A DNA stretch of 32,601 bases, taken from Paramacrobiotus richtersi. Lineage: Eukaryota > Tardigrada > Eutardigrada > Parachela > Macrobiotidae. Shown in pieces: positions 1 to 11,215 of this stretch. The notes beneath the pieces were generated by a model that saw only the letters and a list, made by a program, of their open reading frames with translations, did no database searches and had not been told where the DNA came from. The position numbers and the translations under genes were made by a program. Within the stretch, counting starts at the first letter, position 1, and every line of letters begins with the position of its first letter. The stretch is taken from assembly GCA_034698045.1 (NCBI GenBank), contig JAQGAU010000265.1:1-32601 (forward strand), in the 5' to 3' direction.

Positions 1-1178
1 GTCAGACAATCTCACCGTTCACTTTATTTCGAGGGTGAGCGGCTCGTTCCACCTCGCAGCACTTGGGGAACAAAACAACTGTTCTGGCAGTTCGGATAAC
101 CTTAGCTCTCTTTGTTGTTACTACACATTACCACAGTTCGTTCCTGTTTGCTTACGCTCTCTTGTTCACATACGCCACCATTCCGGTCTGGTTTTCTGTC
201 GTGTTTCCGCCTTGAGTATGCTTGATCACTTTTGTTGTTAATTCTTTACGGATCGATTCCGTAGGTCCGACGCCTTGACGGACATTTTCCCGGGCAAACA
301 GAAAATAATTCCCCTATTAGTGGTTTGCGCCGAACACTTGTCATGACCGTTTTCATCCCTACATTTCTCCCCAACGCCTTAAAACTGATGGACTCCTCCC
401 ATCAAGTCCCAATGGAACGTCCTAGATGCGAGTGGTATTTATTGTCCCGTGGCAGAAGCGTGCGGACAAAAGTGGTTTTTTTCTCGGGGTCTGGGCAAAG
501 TGCCCAAATGAACCCGATTAACTGCCAAGCTCGAGCAAAAGTATGAGGATAACCTTTAAATAGCGTCGTGCGCGGTGAAGAAAATGGCGGGGGAAAATGT
601 CGGAGAAACAACTTTTCGTTATTTTGCTGTGAGAAATGTTTTAGATTTGGAAAGTATCATCTCCGGGAAATTTGGCACCCAGCTGCTTCTGCTTTTCCGA
701 ATTTCTAGGCTCTCAATTTACGTTATCGGTTCAGGCTTGGTTTACACATTGATGACCTAATCTTCTGATCTGCAACGTTACCGGCAAGACCGCAAGGAAA
801 CAAACTGCAGTTTCACTGTGTAGGGTTTACCGGTTTAGTCGGGTTTAGTTTGTACCAAACACGAACCCTTGGGACTAGATTGAGGTAAATATTTCTGATT
901 TATCTATCGTTTACAGGAACTGAATCATAGCAACGCTCAGCAACGTTTATACGTTCTAAATATCTGGTTACATCGTATGTGTGCGGCAGAAAAATCTATT
1001 TTTTCCTGCCCTGCGCTGCCAGTGGGATTTTTTCGAAATCAAACGTCATGTGTCCCCGTTTTGAGCGATGCTCTACCCGATCGTACAATTTATTCGAGCC
1101 GAGCTTGTTTGGTTTGGCAGTTTTCGTTATCCCGGGACGGAGTTCCGTAATAGGAACTAGTATACTAGATATGACCGA

Positions 1179-1493
1179 ATGATCCGATCGTTTTCAAATT
1201 TGTACAGTTCGGTACAGATCTTGCTACATGATTTTTTTGTGAGGGTTTCAGCCAGTGGTCAACCAGATGCAACACTGGTGAACATGTCACAGAATGTTCG
1301 CTGTGGCATATTAAGTTACACTAGAGCTGCCTTTGTAGCTGAACTTCCGGTAAGCAACGGTAGCGCAGAAATGGCTTGTCGGCAGCACCGTTGTCTGATG
1401 CCGTTTAGTTCCTTTCATGGGTTAGACGACATGCTGATCCAACTCATGCCGTACGATTACGAAAAAACCGACCCAAACACATTAGAAAAATAA
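1179..1493 (+). CDS. unrecognised 104-codon open frame
   Basis: An ATG-initiated frame of mixed composition ends YEKTDPNTLEK. No domain, signal or repeat is recognised. It overlaps the minus-strand candidate at 1444-1719, so at most one of them is likely to be real. Confidence 0.15.
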   Translation: MIRSFSNLYSSVQILLHDFFVRVSASGQPDATLVNMSQNVRCGILSYTRAAFVAELPVSNGSAEMACRQHRCLMPFSSFHGLDDMLIQLMPYDYEKTDPNTLEK

Positions 1494-1719
1494 ACGCACC
1501 TGGGATGCTCGCCGAACAGAGAGCACGGCCTGTTGCGCCGTAACCGAAAGTAAGCACGCGCAGAATACTGGTAACGCATACTTCTGTGATGCTGCTGAGT
1601 GCCCAAAACACCAAGCTGGAAGATGAAACCCCTCCATTTGGTAAACAGAATGAAAGTATTATGCAACCAAATAAGAAGCAGAAGCAATCAAGTGCCTGGA
1701 TTTTCATAAGTTGCGCCAT
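1444..1719 (-). CDS. unrecognised small open frame with three hydrophobic segments
   Basis: From the first ATG the 91-residue frame contains CFCFLFGCIILSF, LVFWALSSITEVCVTSIL and PGAFIFLMCLG, which could be membrane spans, and ends FFRNRTA. It could be an exon of a multispan membrane protein or a chance frame. No splice or codon evidence settles it. Confidence 0.2.
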   Translation of the reverse strand: MAQLMKIQALDCFCFLFGCIILSFCLPNGGVSSSSLVFWALSSITEVCVTSILRVLTFGYGATGRALCSASIPGAFIFLMCLGRFFRNRTA

Positions 1720-4535
1720 CCGCAATGCTTCTAACCTCCTCTGCGCATCACTTTGGTATTCTAGTCTGCACCGACCATTCGGTAAAAATTTCAAGCATTT
1801 GGAGTTTTACAACTCATGGCCAAATTGATGCTGGTTTTTTTTGGTGATTAGTTTGATTGGGAATTTGGTACGTACTGCACCTATGTTAAAATCTCAGCTG
1901 TATAAAAGTGGGAAATTTAACTTCCGTGCTGAATTAATTGTACCTCGTGGAACCGTTCGTTGTTTTTTGACTGGTTTTGACCCTGTGTAGGTCTCTTACT
2001 GTTTGTCGTATTCACCCGCTTTAACAGTTTTCTAGAAATGTAATCCTTTTCCTTCCCCTATGTCAATGCAAGTTCGGCGGACTTTGGTGGTGAAAATTTT
2101 ACCACTTGGACGTTGCTTGGTTAAGAAGCACATTTTCGCCTCTGTAAATCCTGAGTTAAAGCACAGAGCGTCATAACCTTTCCAGTCATTTCAGTACAAG
2201 GGGAAAGGGTGGTTGAAAGCGCACTTTCGTTAACTGGGGATCGGGATGTTGAATTACACTGCAAGTACAGATAAACTGCGCATAAAGTAATATAACGTCA
2301 TTGCAACAAAATAATAATTTTGCATGAGAATTAGGCTGTAGAAAACTACAATATGTGCCGTGGTAAATCGGACCAGAATTCTAAAGCTTGATTCGGTCCG
2401 AGTTTCCAAAGCTTGATTTTCAAACTCTCGCTCACAAGCTAAAAAGCATGGACAACCATGGGTTTTAATCGAAAGAATGAACGTTCTATAACCAGAATAA
2501 CAAAAATTACTGGTGTCGGTATGCCAGTTTCCGTTGTCACGTGTAACCGCTAAAATCGTCCGGAGGGCTGGAATTTCGTCCGGCGTAATTTTTTCCAGAG
2601 TTTTTTTATGTTCTGGCTCACTCTGGCCCTAACCCATTGCGCATGTTCAGCAAGCCGGAAACCTTGCCCATGTTACGCCCACCATGGGTACCGTCAGGCC
2701 CCGCGACTGGCCTGGAGCGGTGGCATCACCGGCATTGCCCTTCACATATCTACATAACTACTTTACGCGCATCATTTGTCAATAGTTACCAAGACTTAGT
2801 TATCTTGCTAATTGTGTCAGTAGTGTGTAACGTAAACGAGTAATAGTTTCCACCATTGCTTTTCACACTTAGGCGCACCCTGTTGTGGTAAATGTGGCAG
2901 CATAACCTAGATTTATTTGTCACTTTATGTGAGGATGCGCTTTTGCGAAGTTGAGGATGCATTGATGCAACTTTTTTTAAAAGGTATTGTTCTGTTAGAC
3001 GATCCGTGCACGTATAGTGTGCTTCGAGCTTGAAATGGTGGAAATGTCTATGGCATGTTGGATGCTGCGTTACGTTTCTCGAGCGGCGAAACATTTTGTC
3101 CGTCAACGAGCGCATAAGAGTATCTTCTCGCTTCGCTCCAAGCACATAAAAAGGATACTTTAGCATATTCAGTATAACCCACTAGATTCATTCTTTGTTT
3201 TTTCTCTGACGCGAGTGAGAGTCATGTAAGATTTGCTGTTTCGTTGCGTTAGTAAAACTGGTCAAAACGCCGTTTTCGCCCGTATAGTTTATGCTAAGCC
3301 CGGCTTAGTTCCGTATGTCGGGTGTATGGAATATGGATCAATCGCATCAGGATCATTTGGGACGAATTCAGGGGGACCATGGCCCCCCTCTTCCCGGCAT
3401 GCTATAGGGTGGGTTCGCCGAAAATCAACAGAAGAGGGACCCTTCTGTCGGAGGAGCCCGGCCCATCCCTCAAAACCGGTCTAAATTCGTCACTGAGGAT
3501 CATAAGCAGGAAGTAGTCGGTCCCGCTTATTCAGTTTATTCGGCATATTATCAGTTTGCCCCGGAAACACGCTGTAAGTGCTGTGGTGCCTATTAATGTA
3601 GCCGTTCGCTCAATTCGGGCTCAAAAGTGCCCTACCGTGGGCGTTTTTAACGGCTATAAATTTAGCTCTCAACTCCACGCTCTGCGTTTTGCTTTTTCCT
3701 TTTTCTTAAAACTTGTTCCGTTTCGTCTGTTCTCAACCAAAATTCTCAAGTTATATAGCGGATGAAAGAGTAAAATCCAAGGAGAATTATGGTAGCAAAG
3801 GAGCGTAACTTTGTCGTCTCTAAACAATGTTACACGCATATTTAAAACCTCGTGGATCTTCAAGCACGCTGAATGAAAGTTTTCATTGAAAACCCAAACG
3901 ATCTTAAAAATACCCCTAGCGTTCTTCAGTAGCAAGAAACTTACCCTCTGGTATCAGAATGTTCCTTGAATTTCACTCTTTCATTTGCTTCATCACTTCA
4001 TCACATTATGTGAGAATTATGGTGTAGAACAGACGCAACGGCAAAGGTTTCAAAGAAATGAAAAAAAGCAGAAAACGAAGCGTGGAGTGGCGAGGCACTT
4101 TCTCTACTGCCAAAGCATTGGGGGGAAGTGTTCGTTAGTGCACGTACTCTGCAGGTTCAATTTCTCGTATACGCAACTCTGTGCCCGAATTGAGCGAACG
4201 GGTACAGTATCCAGAGTGTCCAACAGCCCGGACACTATTCCCCGCCGTGTTCCAATAGCCGGACACTTTTCGCCGATACTATTCACTGGTTAAAAGGTCC
4301 CCCAGGAACGGAAACTCTGCCTTGCGAGCAATGTTCACGGAGAAGCGTGTCCGGCCATCGGAACACCTGGGGAAATTAGTACCGGACGGCTTTAGCGGGT
4401 ACAAATGCGCTCAAGTACCAGCGCTAATACGATTTTGAGTACTTCGACTGTGGCCAAAACATATAATATAGGTACTTGTTTCACTTGTCTCCAGATAATA
4501 TGCAGCCGTTCCCCCTAATGTTTTTACTGCACAGA

Positions 4536-4559
4536 TTTTATTTATTTATTTATTTATTT
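4536..4559. repeat. (TTTA)n microsatellite, the tail of the minus-strand LINE
   Basis: There are six imperfect tetranucleotide repeats. On the minus strand they read (AAAT)n at the 3' end of the LINE, the usual kind of simple tail in this group of elements. Confidence 0.85.
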
Positions 4560-4692
4560 CACTACATGGCAGGTAGCCGTTTTCTGCTACTGTTGACATT
4601 AGCAACCCGGGAGTTTAAACCTGGCAGAACAGAAACACACGGTGTCAAAGGAAGCCACTAAACTGGAAAACGGCAAGAGTAATTATGCGAGA

Positions 4693-4800
4693 GATACTTC
4701 GACAAGTGCTGCAGCTTATGCCACATAATTAACGGATCACGGGATATGGCACTCGCGCGCCCAGTTCTCTGGCATAAGCTGCAGTACTTGTCGAAGTATG
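4693..4800. repeat. 31-bp inverted repeat inside the LINE 3' region
   Basis: The arms 4693-4723 and 4770-4800 are reverse complements at 29 of 31 positions, with a 46-nt loop. They lie between the LINE stop codon (about 4985) and its simple tail. This may be a structural element of the LINE 3' UTR or a nested miniature inverted-repeat element. The sequence alone does not decide. Confidence 0.8.
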
Positions 4801-7430
4801 CTAGAAAACGCATGCCGAAAAGACGCTAATGAACGACAGTCAAGACTAATGGATTCCCCATCTTTACATTTTCTTCAGGACTTTCTTCAGCCGCATGGCC
4901 AGGGTGCTGTTTCCTATTTTCGTAGATGTTTTATGGTGATGACCGTCCGCTCGTTATTTCACAGCCACAGGCAGTATGGCTTCGTCAGCCTCTCCAACAC
5001 GACCCTTTCTGTGACAAACAGGGGCAGATCAGCAGCAGATAGAATTGATCAATATGCTTGATTTTGTATAACCAGATCGCATCCACTTCCTTCCAACGTT
5101 CAGGCAACGATAGGATTCTGTTGCTCCTCATTAGCTGATCTGTTGGAACCAGCGCGTAATTGGATAATGCTCGAATGGCGTTCCGCTGTATGGCTTCAAG
5201 TTTTCCTAGTAAGGAGGCAAACGCGGTGCTCCAAACAGGAGCACAGTAGTCCAGATGAGACTGGACAAACGCGTGATAAAGTCCAATACGTTGGAATACC
5301 AGTTGTCCATCCTTGGCACGATTGATTAGAGCAAATACATGATTCGCACTTTTCTGGACCCTCCTTATGTAATCGGTCCATTTTAAGTGCTCATCAATTA
5401 TCATTTCAAGGTGCTTTACGCCAGTCTCCGGCTCGATCAGATGACCATTCAGACTGATTAGCACATTCGTTTCTCGGTTACGACACGAACTGATTGATGA
5501 ACATCAGCTTTGAGTTTTTTTCGTTTATAGCCAGGCGATTTGAGTCAAACCATTTGGTTGCCGCTGGCATCACCTTGGACAGCTTTTCTGCAGCTTCCGC
5601 TTTTGGTACCGCAAACGCACAACCGATCGTATCGTCGGCAAAGCTTTCGAACTGCACGTCTAGAAACTCCCCTTTCAAAAAATCGTTTAAATAGACCGTG
5701 AACGAAATCGGTCCGAGAACGAATCCCAGTGGCACGCCCGTGTTAACCGAGGCGCAGCGCGCGACTTGGCGGCCGTTGCGGACCCGTTGTATCCGGCCGG
5801 TTAAAAAGGAATGAACCACAATAAAGCCGTTTTTTACACTCTGATGTCGGGGAGCTTATTTAGCAGCATACTGTGGTATATTGTTGGAAGTGCGTTTTTT
5901 AGGTCTAAAGCTATCCCCGCAACGACTTTTTCTGTTCCACAGCCTTTTTTAATGCCTCCGTCACCATTAGCAGTAAGGTTTCGCACAAATGACCGTTACG
6001 GAACCCAGACCGCTGTGGTGACAAAATTCGATATTCTTTTGAAAAATTAACAAATGATCCTTGTCCGGCGCGTTCAAACAGTTTCGCGAAATTAGTCGGG
6101 AGTGTTAAAAACCGCACGTCATTTGGCGCATGTGCATTTTCACATTTTGGCAAAGCAGCTGCGTCAGCCATTTCAGGAACTATTGAAACACATGCTTAAA
6201 AAAGCACTGATTGGTGAAACGAGGCACTGGTTCCACCAACAACGGAAAGATTTTCAGCAAGGGTGTATGCGGTACTCCGTTCGTACCTGCACATTTTCTC
6301 TTAGGTAACAGATCGCAAAATATGTTCGAGACTGTCTGAGCAGTCGGCTGTCAAATTCACACGAAGCGGTATGGCTTCATCCGGGAATTTGGCCGGCGGA
6401 TGTGCCACACCACGCTCACCCCGAGCAGCAAAATTATTGTTCGAAACATTGACATCGAGATCAAGGCTAGTGGCGCCACCTATTTTCAGTAAACGATTAA
6501 TTTCTCGATAAACAGCAGCGGAATTTTTTTGTTTCGCAAGAAAATTCTTTATTAGTACGACTGTACATTATCCGTAGAAAAAGCTAAAAAGCTAGTCAAC
6601 AACAACCTCGCAAGTGCGAGACAGACTACTGATCTCCTTTCGGGGCAAACAACCACGCGCGAACCCCAATATTCGGGGGCCAGTTTCCAGAAGTGAACAT
6701 CTTACCAGTCTCTTACAGAACATCTTACTCGCAAGAATATCTGCATAGCAGTTAGCAACTCGAATAGCAGTAGCGACTTCGCGTTTTAAGCTTCTGAACA
6801 GCCGAAGATTTTCTTCGTATTCGGAACTGTTCTTCGATGATGGTTTACGCTTGTTCGCTAGATCTCTTTCAACAATTAAAAGTTTAATGTTATTATCAAT
6901 CCAGGGCGCGTCTTTGTTAGAAACCCCTTTTGATCTTACAGGAAGACATTTATCGATGATCCCCACCATGCCATGAACGAATCTGGACACTTCTGCGTCA
7001 ACATTCGGATAATCTAATGCAATTAACGTAATCTTTCGTAAAATCGATAATTTCCTGAAAAAAAAACATTAGCATCTGTTTCCTTTCAGTTACGATAAAA
7101 CATCATTCTGTGCGTCAGTTTTTTGCATGAAAAAGCTGTAAGCGTTTTACACATTCGGAGATCAGAAAGCGATACGTCGCTCGCTTCGCATGGCATATAC
7201 GAGTGTTTTGGGCTACATAAAATGTAGTCGATTTTCGTCGAGATGGAAAGGAAAGGTTTTTCAGATTTTTTAAGCGCTGTGCGACTCGAGTATGTATATC
7301 CGGTTACCTTGTCTTCGAAAGATAAATCATTAAGAAATTCAGTATACAAATCGCGATATGGGCTCACCGATTCTTGTGTAAGAAAGTCCTACATGTCAAA
7401 GTCGTACATTTCTTTTCTGCATCTTTGCAG

Positions 7431-8789
7431 GTTATACTTTGGATGATATGATGAAAGAAATGGAACAAGCCAAAAGGACTCTCCATGTGAGGACACTACT
7501 GGACTTTTCCAGGCAGATGGGAAACGGTCTAGCCTATCTTCATAAAAACAGTATCATTCACGGCATTTTATACCCAGGCAGCGTACTCGTAGATAAGTCA
7601 TCGACTAACCATTTACGTCTTCGTTTGTGCAGTCTGGATAACTTCATATCTTCATACACAGCATTTGTATTGCGCTGGCACCACGACCCAGGTTGGCTAG
7701 CACCAGAAATGATGATGATCCTCAGAGAGGGCGCGTCTGTCGTCCTTAATGATCCTCGCTTTTCTGCTTTACACACAATACAAAAGATGTCAGCCATGAG
7801 GGATCCGGATTTTCGCTCGGCAAAGGAAATAATTCACGCAGATAAGGCAGTTACATCATATACAGCTGAGGATGCTATCAATATGTATGCCTCCTATGGA
7901 CCTGCAGACCGACTAAGCGTACGAAAGGACGTTAAAAAACTGGCCAAACTTCCAAAAGCACGCGAAGACATATTAAACAATGTGATGTCGTTATATTTCC
8001 AACACATACGGTCCCATTCGACGACGGAACTGGCCGCGGAAACGCGCAGGTTTCTTCAGTCAAGGTTACTTTTTGTGCCGAATGCAAGGGTTGATGGTCG
8101 TAAAGCAGATGTATGGAGCCTAGGGAGGATTATGGAGCATCTGTCAATCATTATTTCTTTTAGAGCACAAAAGGTGCACGACAAACTGGGTCTCTCGGTC
8201 AACATGGGTAGTCTTACCGATGTGATGGAAGCACTCGGAACTGAGCACGTGTCCTACACCCATAAATTTATTCCCACAGATTTCCGGCACATTTATGATT
8301 CTTGCTTGCACAGAGCAGCCGCCGAACGACTGACAGCGGAAGAGTTGGCCTATAAACTGGTGACACTTGAGGAACACACATATGGAAGCACCTGGGTTTG
8401 CAACTCTCGGGATAGAGCGGCCGACGAAGAAGTATCCGGTACTCATCGCCAAAAGTTTGAGAAGATCGGCTGTAAATGCAAATACGACTACGATTTTTTG
8501 CGGGATTTCATTGGGGCAGGCGCTCATGGTTATGTACACGAGGCATCTATTCGCATCCCTTGCACTCTCTTGCATTATACAATAGATCGAACGGTTGCTG
8601 TGAAAGAGATCACTGTAAAAAACGCTAATATTAAACAAATGCAGCAAGATCGCGCCTGGGGAAAAGCGAAAGAGCAATGGCGAAAGCTGCTAGATTTGAA
8701 ACATCCATATTTAGTGGCTTACCACAAAGTAACGATATGGAAATTGACGAGAGGAGCAAGCATCGAAATCATGATGGATTACTGTCAAG
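7431..8789 (+). CDS. middle exon: C-lobe of pseudokinase domain 1 plus N-lobe of kinase domain 2
   Basis: This exon follows the acceptor CTGCATCTTTGCAG| and ends at TACTGTCAAG|GTAAGG. Its first full codons read YTLDDM, matching ADLSTM of the paralogue, so translation does not start here. The HGI codon is at 7565-7567, the Lys-to-Tyr codon at 7571-7573 and the Asn-to-Ser codon at 7580-7582. The insert between APE and the VWSLG helix is about 136 residues, against about 188 in the paralogue. The stretch DGRKAD(V/I)WSLG, the helix AAERLTAEEL and the linker EEHTYGSTWV are nearly identical in the two copies. The N-lobe of domain 2 ends with IEIMMDYCQG. Confidence 0.85.
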
Positions 8790-11215
8790 GTAAGGCAGTA
8801 CAGACATCTTTTGTCGCAGCTGAGCACAAAAACTAGATCTTCGAGACAACGAAGCCTAGTTCAGTTCTTGACAGCCTGCTCGATCCAGCTGTTCACACGC
8901 GGCGGCACAGGTTAAAGCCCAGCGCGAGAAACAGCAAAAGCTTCGCCGACAGCGCGACGAACATGACTTAATGCATAAATCCCTACTGGATCGAGCAGGC
9001 TGTTTGGCTGAAGCATGTGAAGTATGCGTGACGTTGTTGAAGTACTATACGGCACTGACACATTTGTCACCCTTTATTCAGTAGAAGCATCAAGAGTAGT
9101 AATATTGTTACTACGACATTTCGGCGCCGTTCAGCTCGCCGCACGACGTTAGAATTGTCGGCCTTGGATGCTTCGGCGACTGGGCGCTGCAACGGTTAGG
9201 CGCTGCTACTTTTCGGATTTTCGACACTTCGGCGTGCGATTTCGGCGTCGGGCTTTTCGGAAATGCGGCGACACGGCGCCGCAGCAAGAGTTAACTCTCA
9301 TTCCCAATTCAAGTTTGTTTTTGGAGTTATTTAGAACAGCGGAAATCGAATAGGAAATTAAACAGTGGGATTACAGTCGTTTTTGTTAGCCAACAGAAGC
9401 TGGATACTAAATACTGGTAAAGGAACAAATCGCAAAATTTAGCATCGCCGACATGGAACCGGCTGCTGATCTCCATCCATTAGAATCAGCCGACCTTTGA
9501 AAGCTCGATTTGTGCAACGCAAAATCTTAAATTCTCCTTTATTCCTTGCGTGTATAAGAAATAATCATATATCTACACAATACGGCCGTGTTTATAACAA
9601 CAGATTCCGGTTATTCAGTCATTTTTTCGAATAAAATGGCCGAGCGCGGTAAACAAAGGTAACGTCAACGGACGATACCATTTGAGAATTCTCACAATAT
9701 GTGAAGTAAGAAACGGTACCTTGCTGCTTCAGCTTCCACAAATTTGCGCTGTTTGAAAAAATCTTATACCTGATGTTTTATATCTATATCTCAGACAGTC
9801 CGACACTTTCGGCCTTCCGAGTGAAAGCACACAATGTCATAAGCGAAAAATATGTCATTAGGTCAATCAGGGATATCGACAAGTTCAACTGCAGACGACA
9901 ATAGAGTGGCAAGAGCGAATTTTCGGAGGAAGATGCAGAGATTAGAAGAACGAAATTTGCTTTGTTAATGAGAGTTAACAGGATCGTAAGCAATACCGGT
10001 CACTCGAATCGCTGTCAGCAAAGCGTTACAATTATGCTAAAGTACGCAGATATTTCTTATGCACACTAATCAGCCAGGGGACGGAGCCATTATCTAAAAT
10101 TGTTGCGGCTGCGTCTCGTTTCGTCGTTCTAACATTTTCGTTTTTACCGTCTGCTGATTTTCATTGAGTACAATTTCTGGAATAGTTCGCAAGACAAATG
10201 GCATCAAGTGGGCGCTAAAAATGCGCTACTGCCGAAACGTTTCGGTTACGAAGCGCCGCCGAAATGTCAATACACCGAAGCGTTGCAGCGCCCAGGATAC
10301 AACGCCAAACGTTATGCGCCGAAATGTTAATGCTCCGAAACGTTGCAGCGCCCACGATACAACGCCGAAACGTTACGCTCCGAAATGACCTGTCACCAGC
10401 TATTGCATCGGCTACTGTATGACGGAACTGTTACTGCTGACCATTATCACTTACCAACGATAAAATTTTATGGTTTAATTTACCTGGAAACAGATTAGCA
10501 GAAAAATCTTGAGCCGTATGAAATAATATAAGTGTCGCTCTGTTTTCCAGGTGGTGATCTGGATCAGCTCATCACACAGTGCAGAACAGGAGTTTGCAGT
10601 TTATCACTCGCAGCAGGCGTCAACTACGCTACACAGCTAACACTCGGGCTGCATTTTTTGCATGAAAATCAGTTCATCCATGGAGATCTGAAGCCCGGCA
10701 ACGTGTTCATAGACAGAGCGACCGGTGATGTTGGAAACCATACATTACGTATCGGAGATCTCGATGGCGCGGTGCGCATCCGTGATGACTCCTCCAAGTC
10801 GAAGCGCAGGATCGATCTGGCAGGAACGGGCCCGTATATGTCTCCAGAAATGGTCATGCAGACTATGCAGCAAGAGCACGAGGATATTGGATTCCCCACC
10901 GATGTCTGGAGCCTCGGATGCGTCATTCTTGACTTGACAAACTGCATTGCGGGAATTAGAGACCAAATGTTTTACAAATTGATTACAAATGTCAAAGGAA
11001 TGTTGGAAATTCATAAAATAGAACGGAAAAACTTTTCGGCCGATGAGTTTCTTTTTCAGTTGTCCCAGGGATATCATCCGTTTGTCTCCGAGCTGATTTA
11101 TCAGGATATAAGGAGTGTAATTCAGCTCTGTCTGGTGCCAGCCTGCAAGGATCGAGCAACAGCCGCACTGGTTCTGGAGCAGCTAGTGTGCGATGAGAAT
11201 GGAGATCCTCGATAA
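7431..11215 (+). CDS. tandem pseudokinase-kinase paralogue, 5' incomplete (join 7431-8789, 10551-11215)
   Basis: This is the plus-strand paralogue of the gene at 24874-30261. The two visible exons have the same phases (2 nt finishing a Gly codon, then a trailing G), and the last exon is also 665 nt. The product lacks the N-lobe of domain 1: no exon equivalent to 29907-30261 was recognised upstream. Domain 1 is a clear pseudokinase: HGD is HGI, the catalytic-loop Lys is Tyr, Asn is Ser and the DFG site is SLD. Domain 2 is well conserved, with GAGAHGYV, VAVKEI, DYCQGGDL, HGDLKPGN, DLD, GTGPYMSPE and VWSLG. Both exons are free of stops and frameshifts over about 2 kb, which argues for recent or current function. 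However, a LINE abuts the first acceptor, and the 5' part may be lost. Confidence 0.75.
8871..9003. repeat. perfect 18-bp inverted repeat in the kinase intron
   Basis: The arms 8871-8888 and 8986-9003 are exact reverse complements (acagcctgctcgatccag and its complement), separated by 97 nt. A stop-free plus-strand frame at 8872-9084 reads through both arms and encodes a Gln/Lys/Arg-rich stretch (KAQREKQQKLRRQRDEHDL). Whether this is an exon, a transposon scrap or chance is not known. Confidence 0.7.
9116..10390. mobile_element. possible fold-back element with degenerate TCGGCG-rich inverted ends
   Basis: The left end (about 9116-9290) begins acatttcggcgcc. The right end, read in reverse, begins tcatttcggagcg. 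Both arms are made of short, degenerate repeats around ttcgg, and gggcgctgcaacg occurs at about 9181 with its reverse complement near 10280 and 10340. The right arm contains about two 60-bp direct repeats (10257-10388). The arms match only in patches, so the boundaries are approximate. No transposase is visible. Confidence 0.4.
10257..10388. repeat. two direct repeats of about 60 bp
   Basis: Two copies begin gccgaaatgtcaatac and gccgaaatgttaatgc. Each continues through cgttgcagcgccca and gatacaacgcc, followed by the start of a third. They form the right arm of the fold-back structure. Confidence 0.75.
10551..11215 (+). CDS. last exon: C-lobe of kinase domain 2
   Basis: This exon follows the acceptor CTCTGTTTTCCAG| and starts GT GGT GAT CTG, completing Gly then GDLDQL. 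It carries HGDLKPGNV (Asp codon 10685-10687, Asn codon 10700-10702), GDLDGA at the DFG position (Asp codons 10757-10759 and 10763-10765), GTGPYMSPE and PTDVWSLGCVIL. It ends in VLEQLVCDENGDPR and a TAA. No AATAAA was found within about 250 nt after the stop, unlike the paralogue. Confidence 0.88.

Larger units (their letters stand above)
1..4535. other. no convincing gene in 4.5 kb
   Basis: I found no kinase, transposon or RNA motif on either strand. By position it may include an upstream intron of the plus-strand kinase copy, but no N-lobe exon was recognised. Scattered open frames of 60-130 codons have no recognisable domains; the two least unlikely are listed separately. Confidence 0.5.
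4536..7412 (-). mobile_element. decayed LINE retrotransposon with endonuclease and reverse transcriptase remnants
   Basis: On the minus strand the order is that of an APE-type LINE. The endonuclease C-terminus lies at 7390-7086, with KIDYILCSP and a mutated SDHR motif, DVSLSDLRM. The endonuclease-to-RT linker is at 7050-6592 (PWIDNNIK...RDLANKRK). The RT fingers are at 6590-6171 (AGTNGVPHTPLL), followed by 6171-5911 (NFAKLFERA...SGFRNGH). The palm is at 5819-5478 (GVPLGFVLGP and FADD at 5642-5631), and the thumb and C-terminus are at 5464-4985 (FVQSHLDYCAPVW). Several frameshifts break the frame, so it is dead. The 3' end carries an (AAAT)n tail at 4559-4536. The 5' end is truncated within the endonuclease, next to the splice acceptor of the kinase exon at 7431. 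It resembles the CR1/L2/Jockey group; the clade is not resolved. Confidence 0.88.
8790..10550 (+). other. intron between the two kinase exons, 1761 nt
   Basis: It is bounded by GTAAGG and TTTTCCAG and is phase 1. It occupies the same codon (DYCQG|G) as the 2563-nt intron of the minus-strand paralogue, but the two introns share no recognisable sequence. It contains two inverted-repeat structures (see 8871-9003 and 9116-10390) and otherwise AT-rich sequence. Confidence 0.8.

Noticed and set aside
2786-3166. 126-codon minus-strand frame rich in His, Arg and Lys
   Set aside because: No domain, splice signal or repetition supports it, and its composition looks random.
8144-8677. 177-codon minus-strand open frame
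   Set aside because: It lies antisense to the conserved kinase exon 7431-8789 and has no motif; it is a shadow frame.
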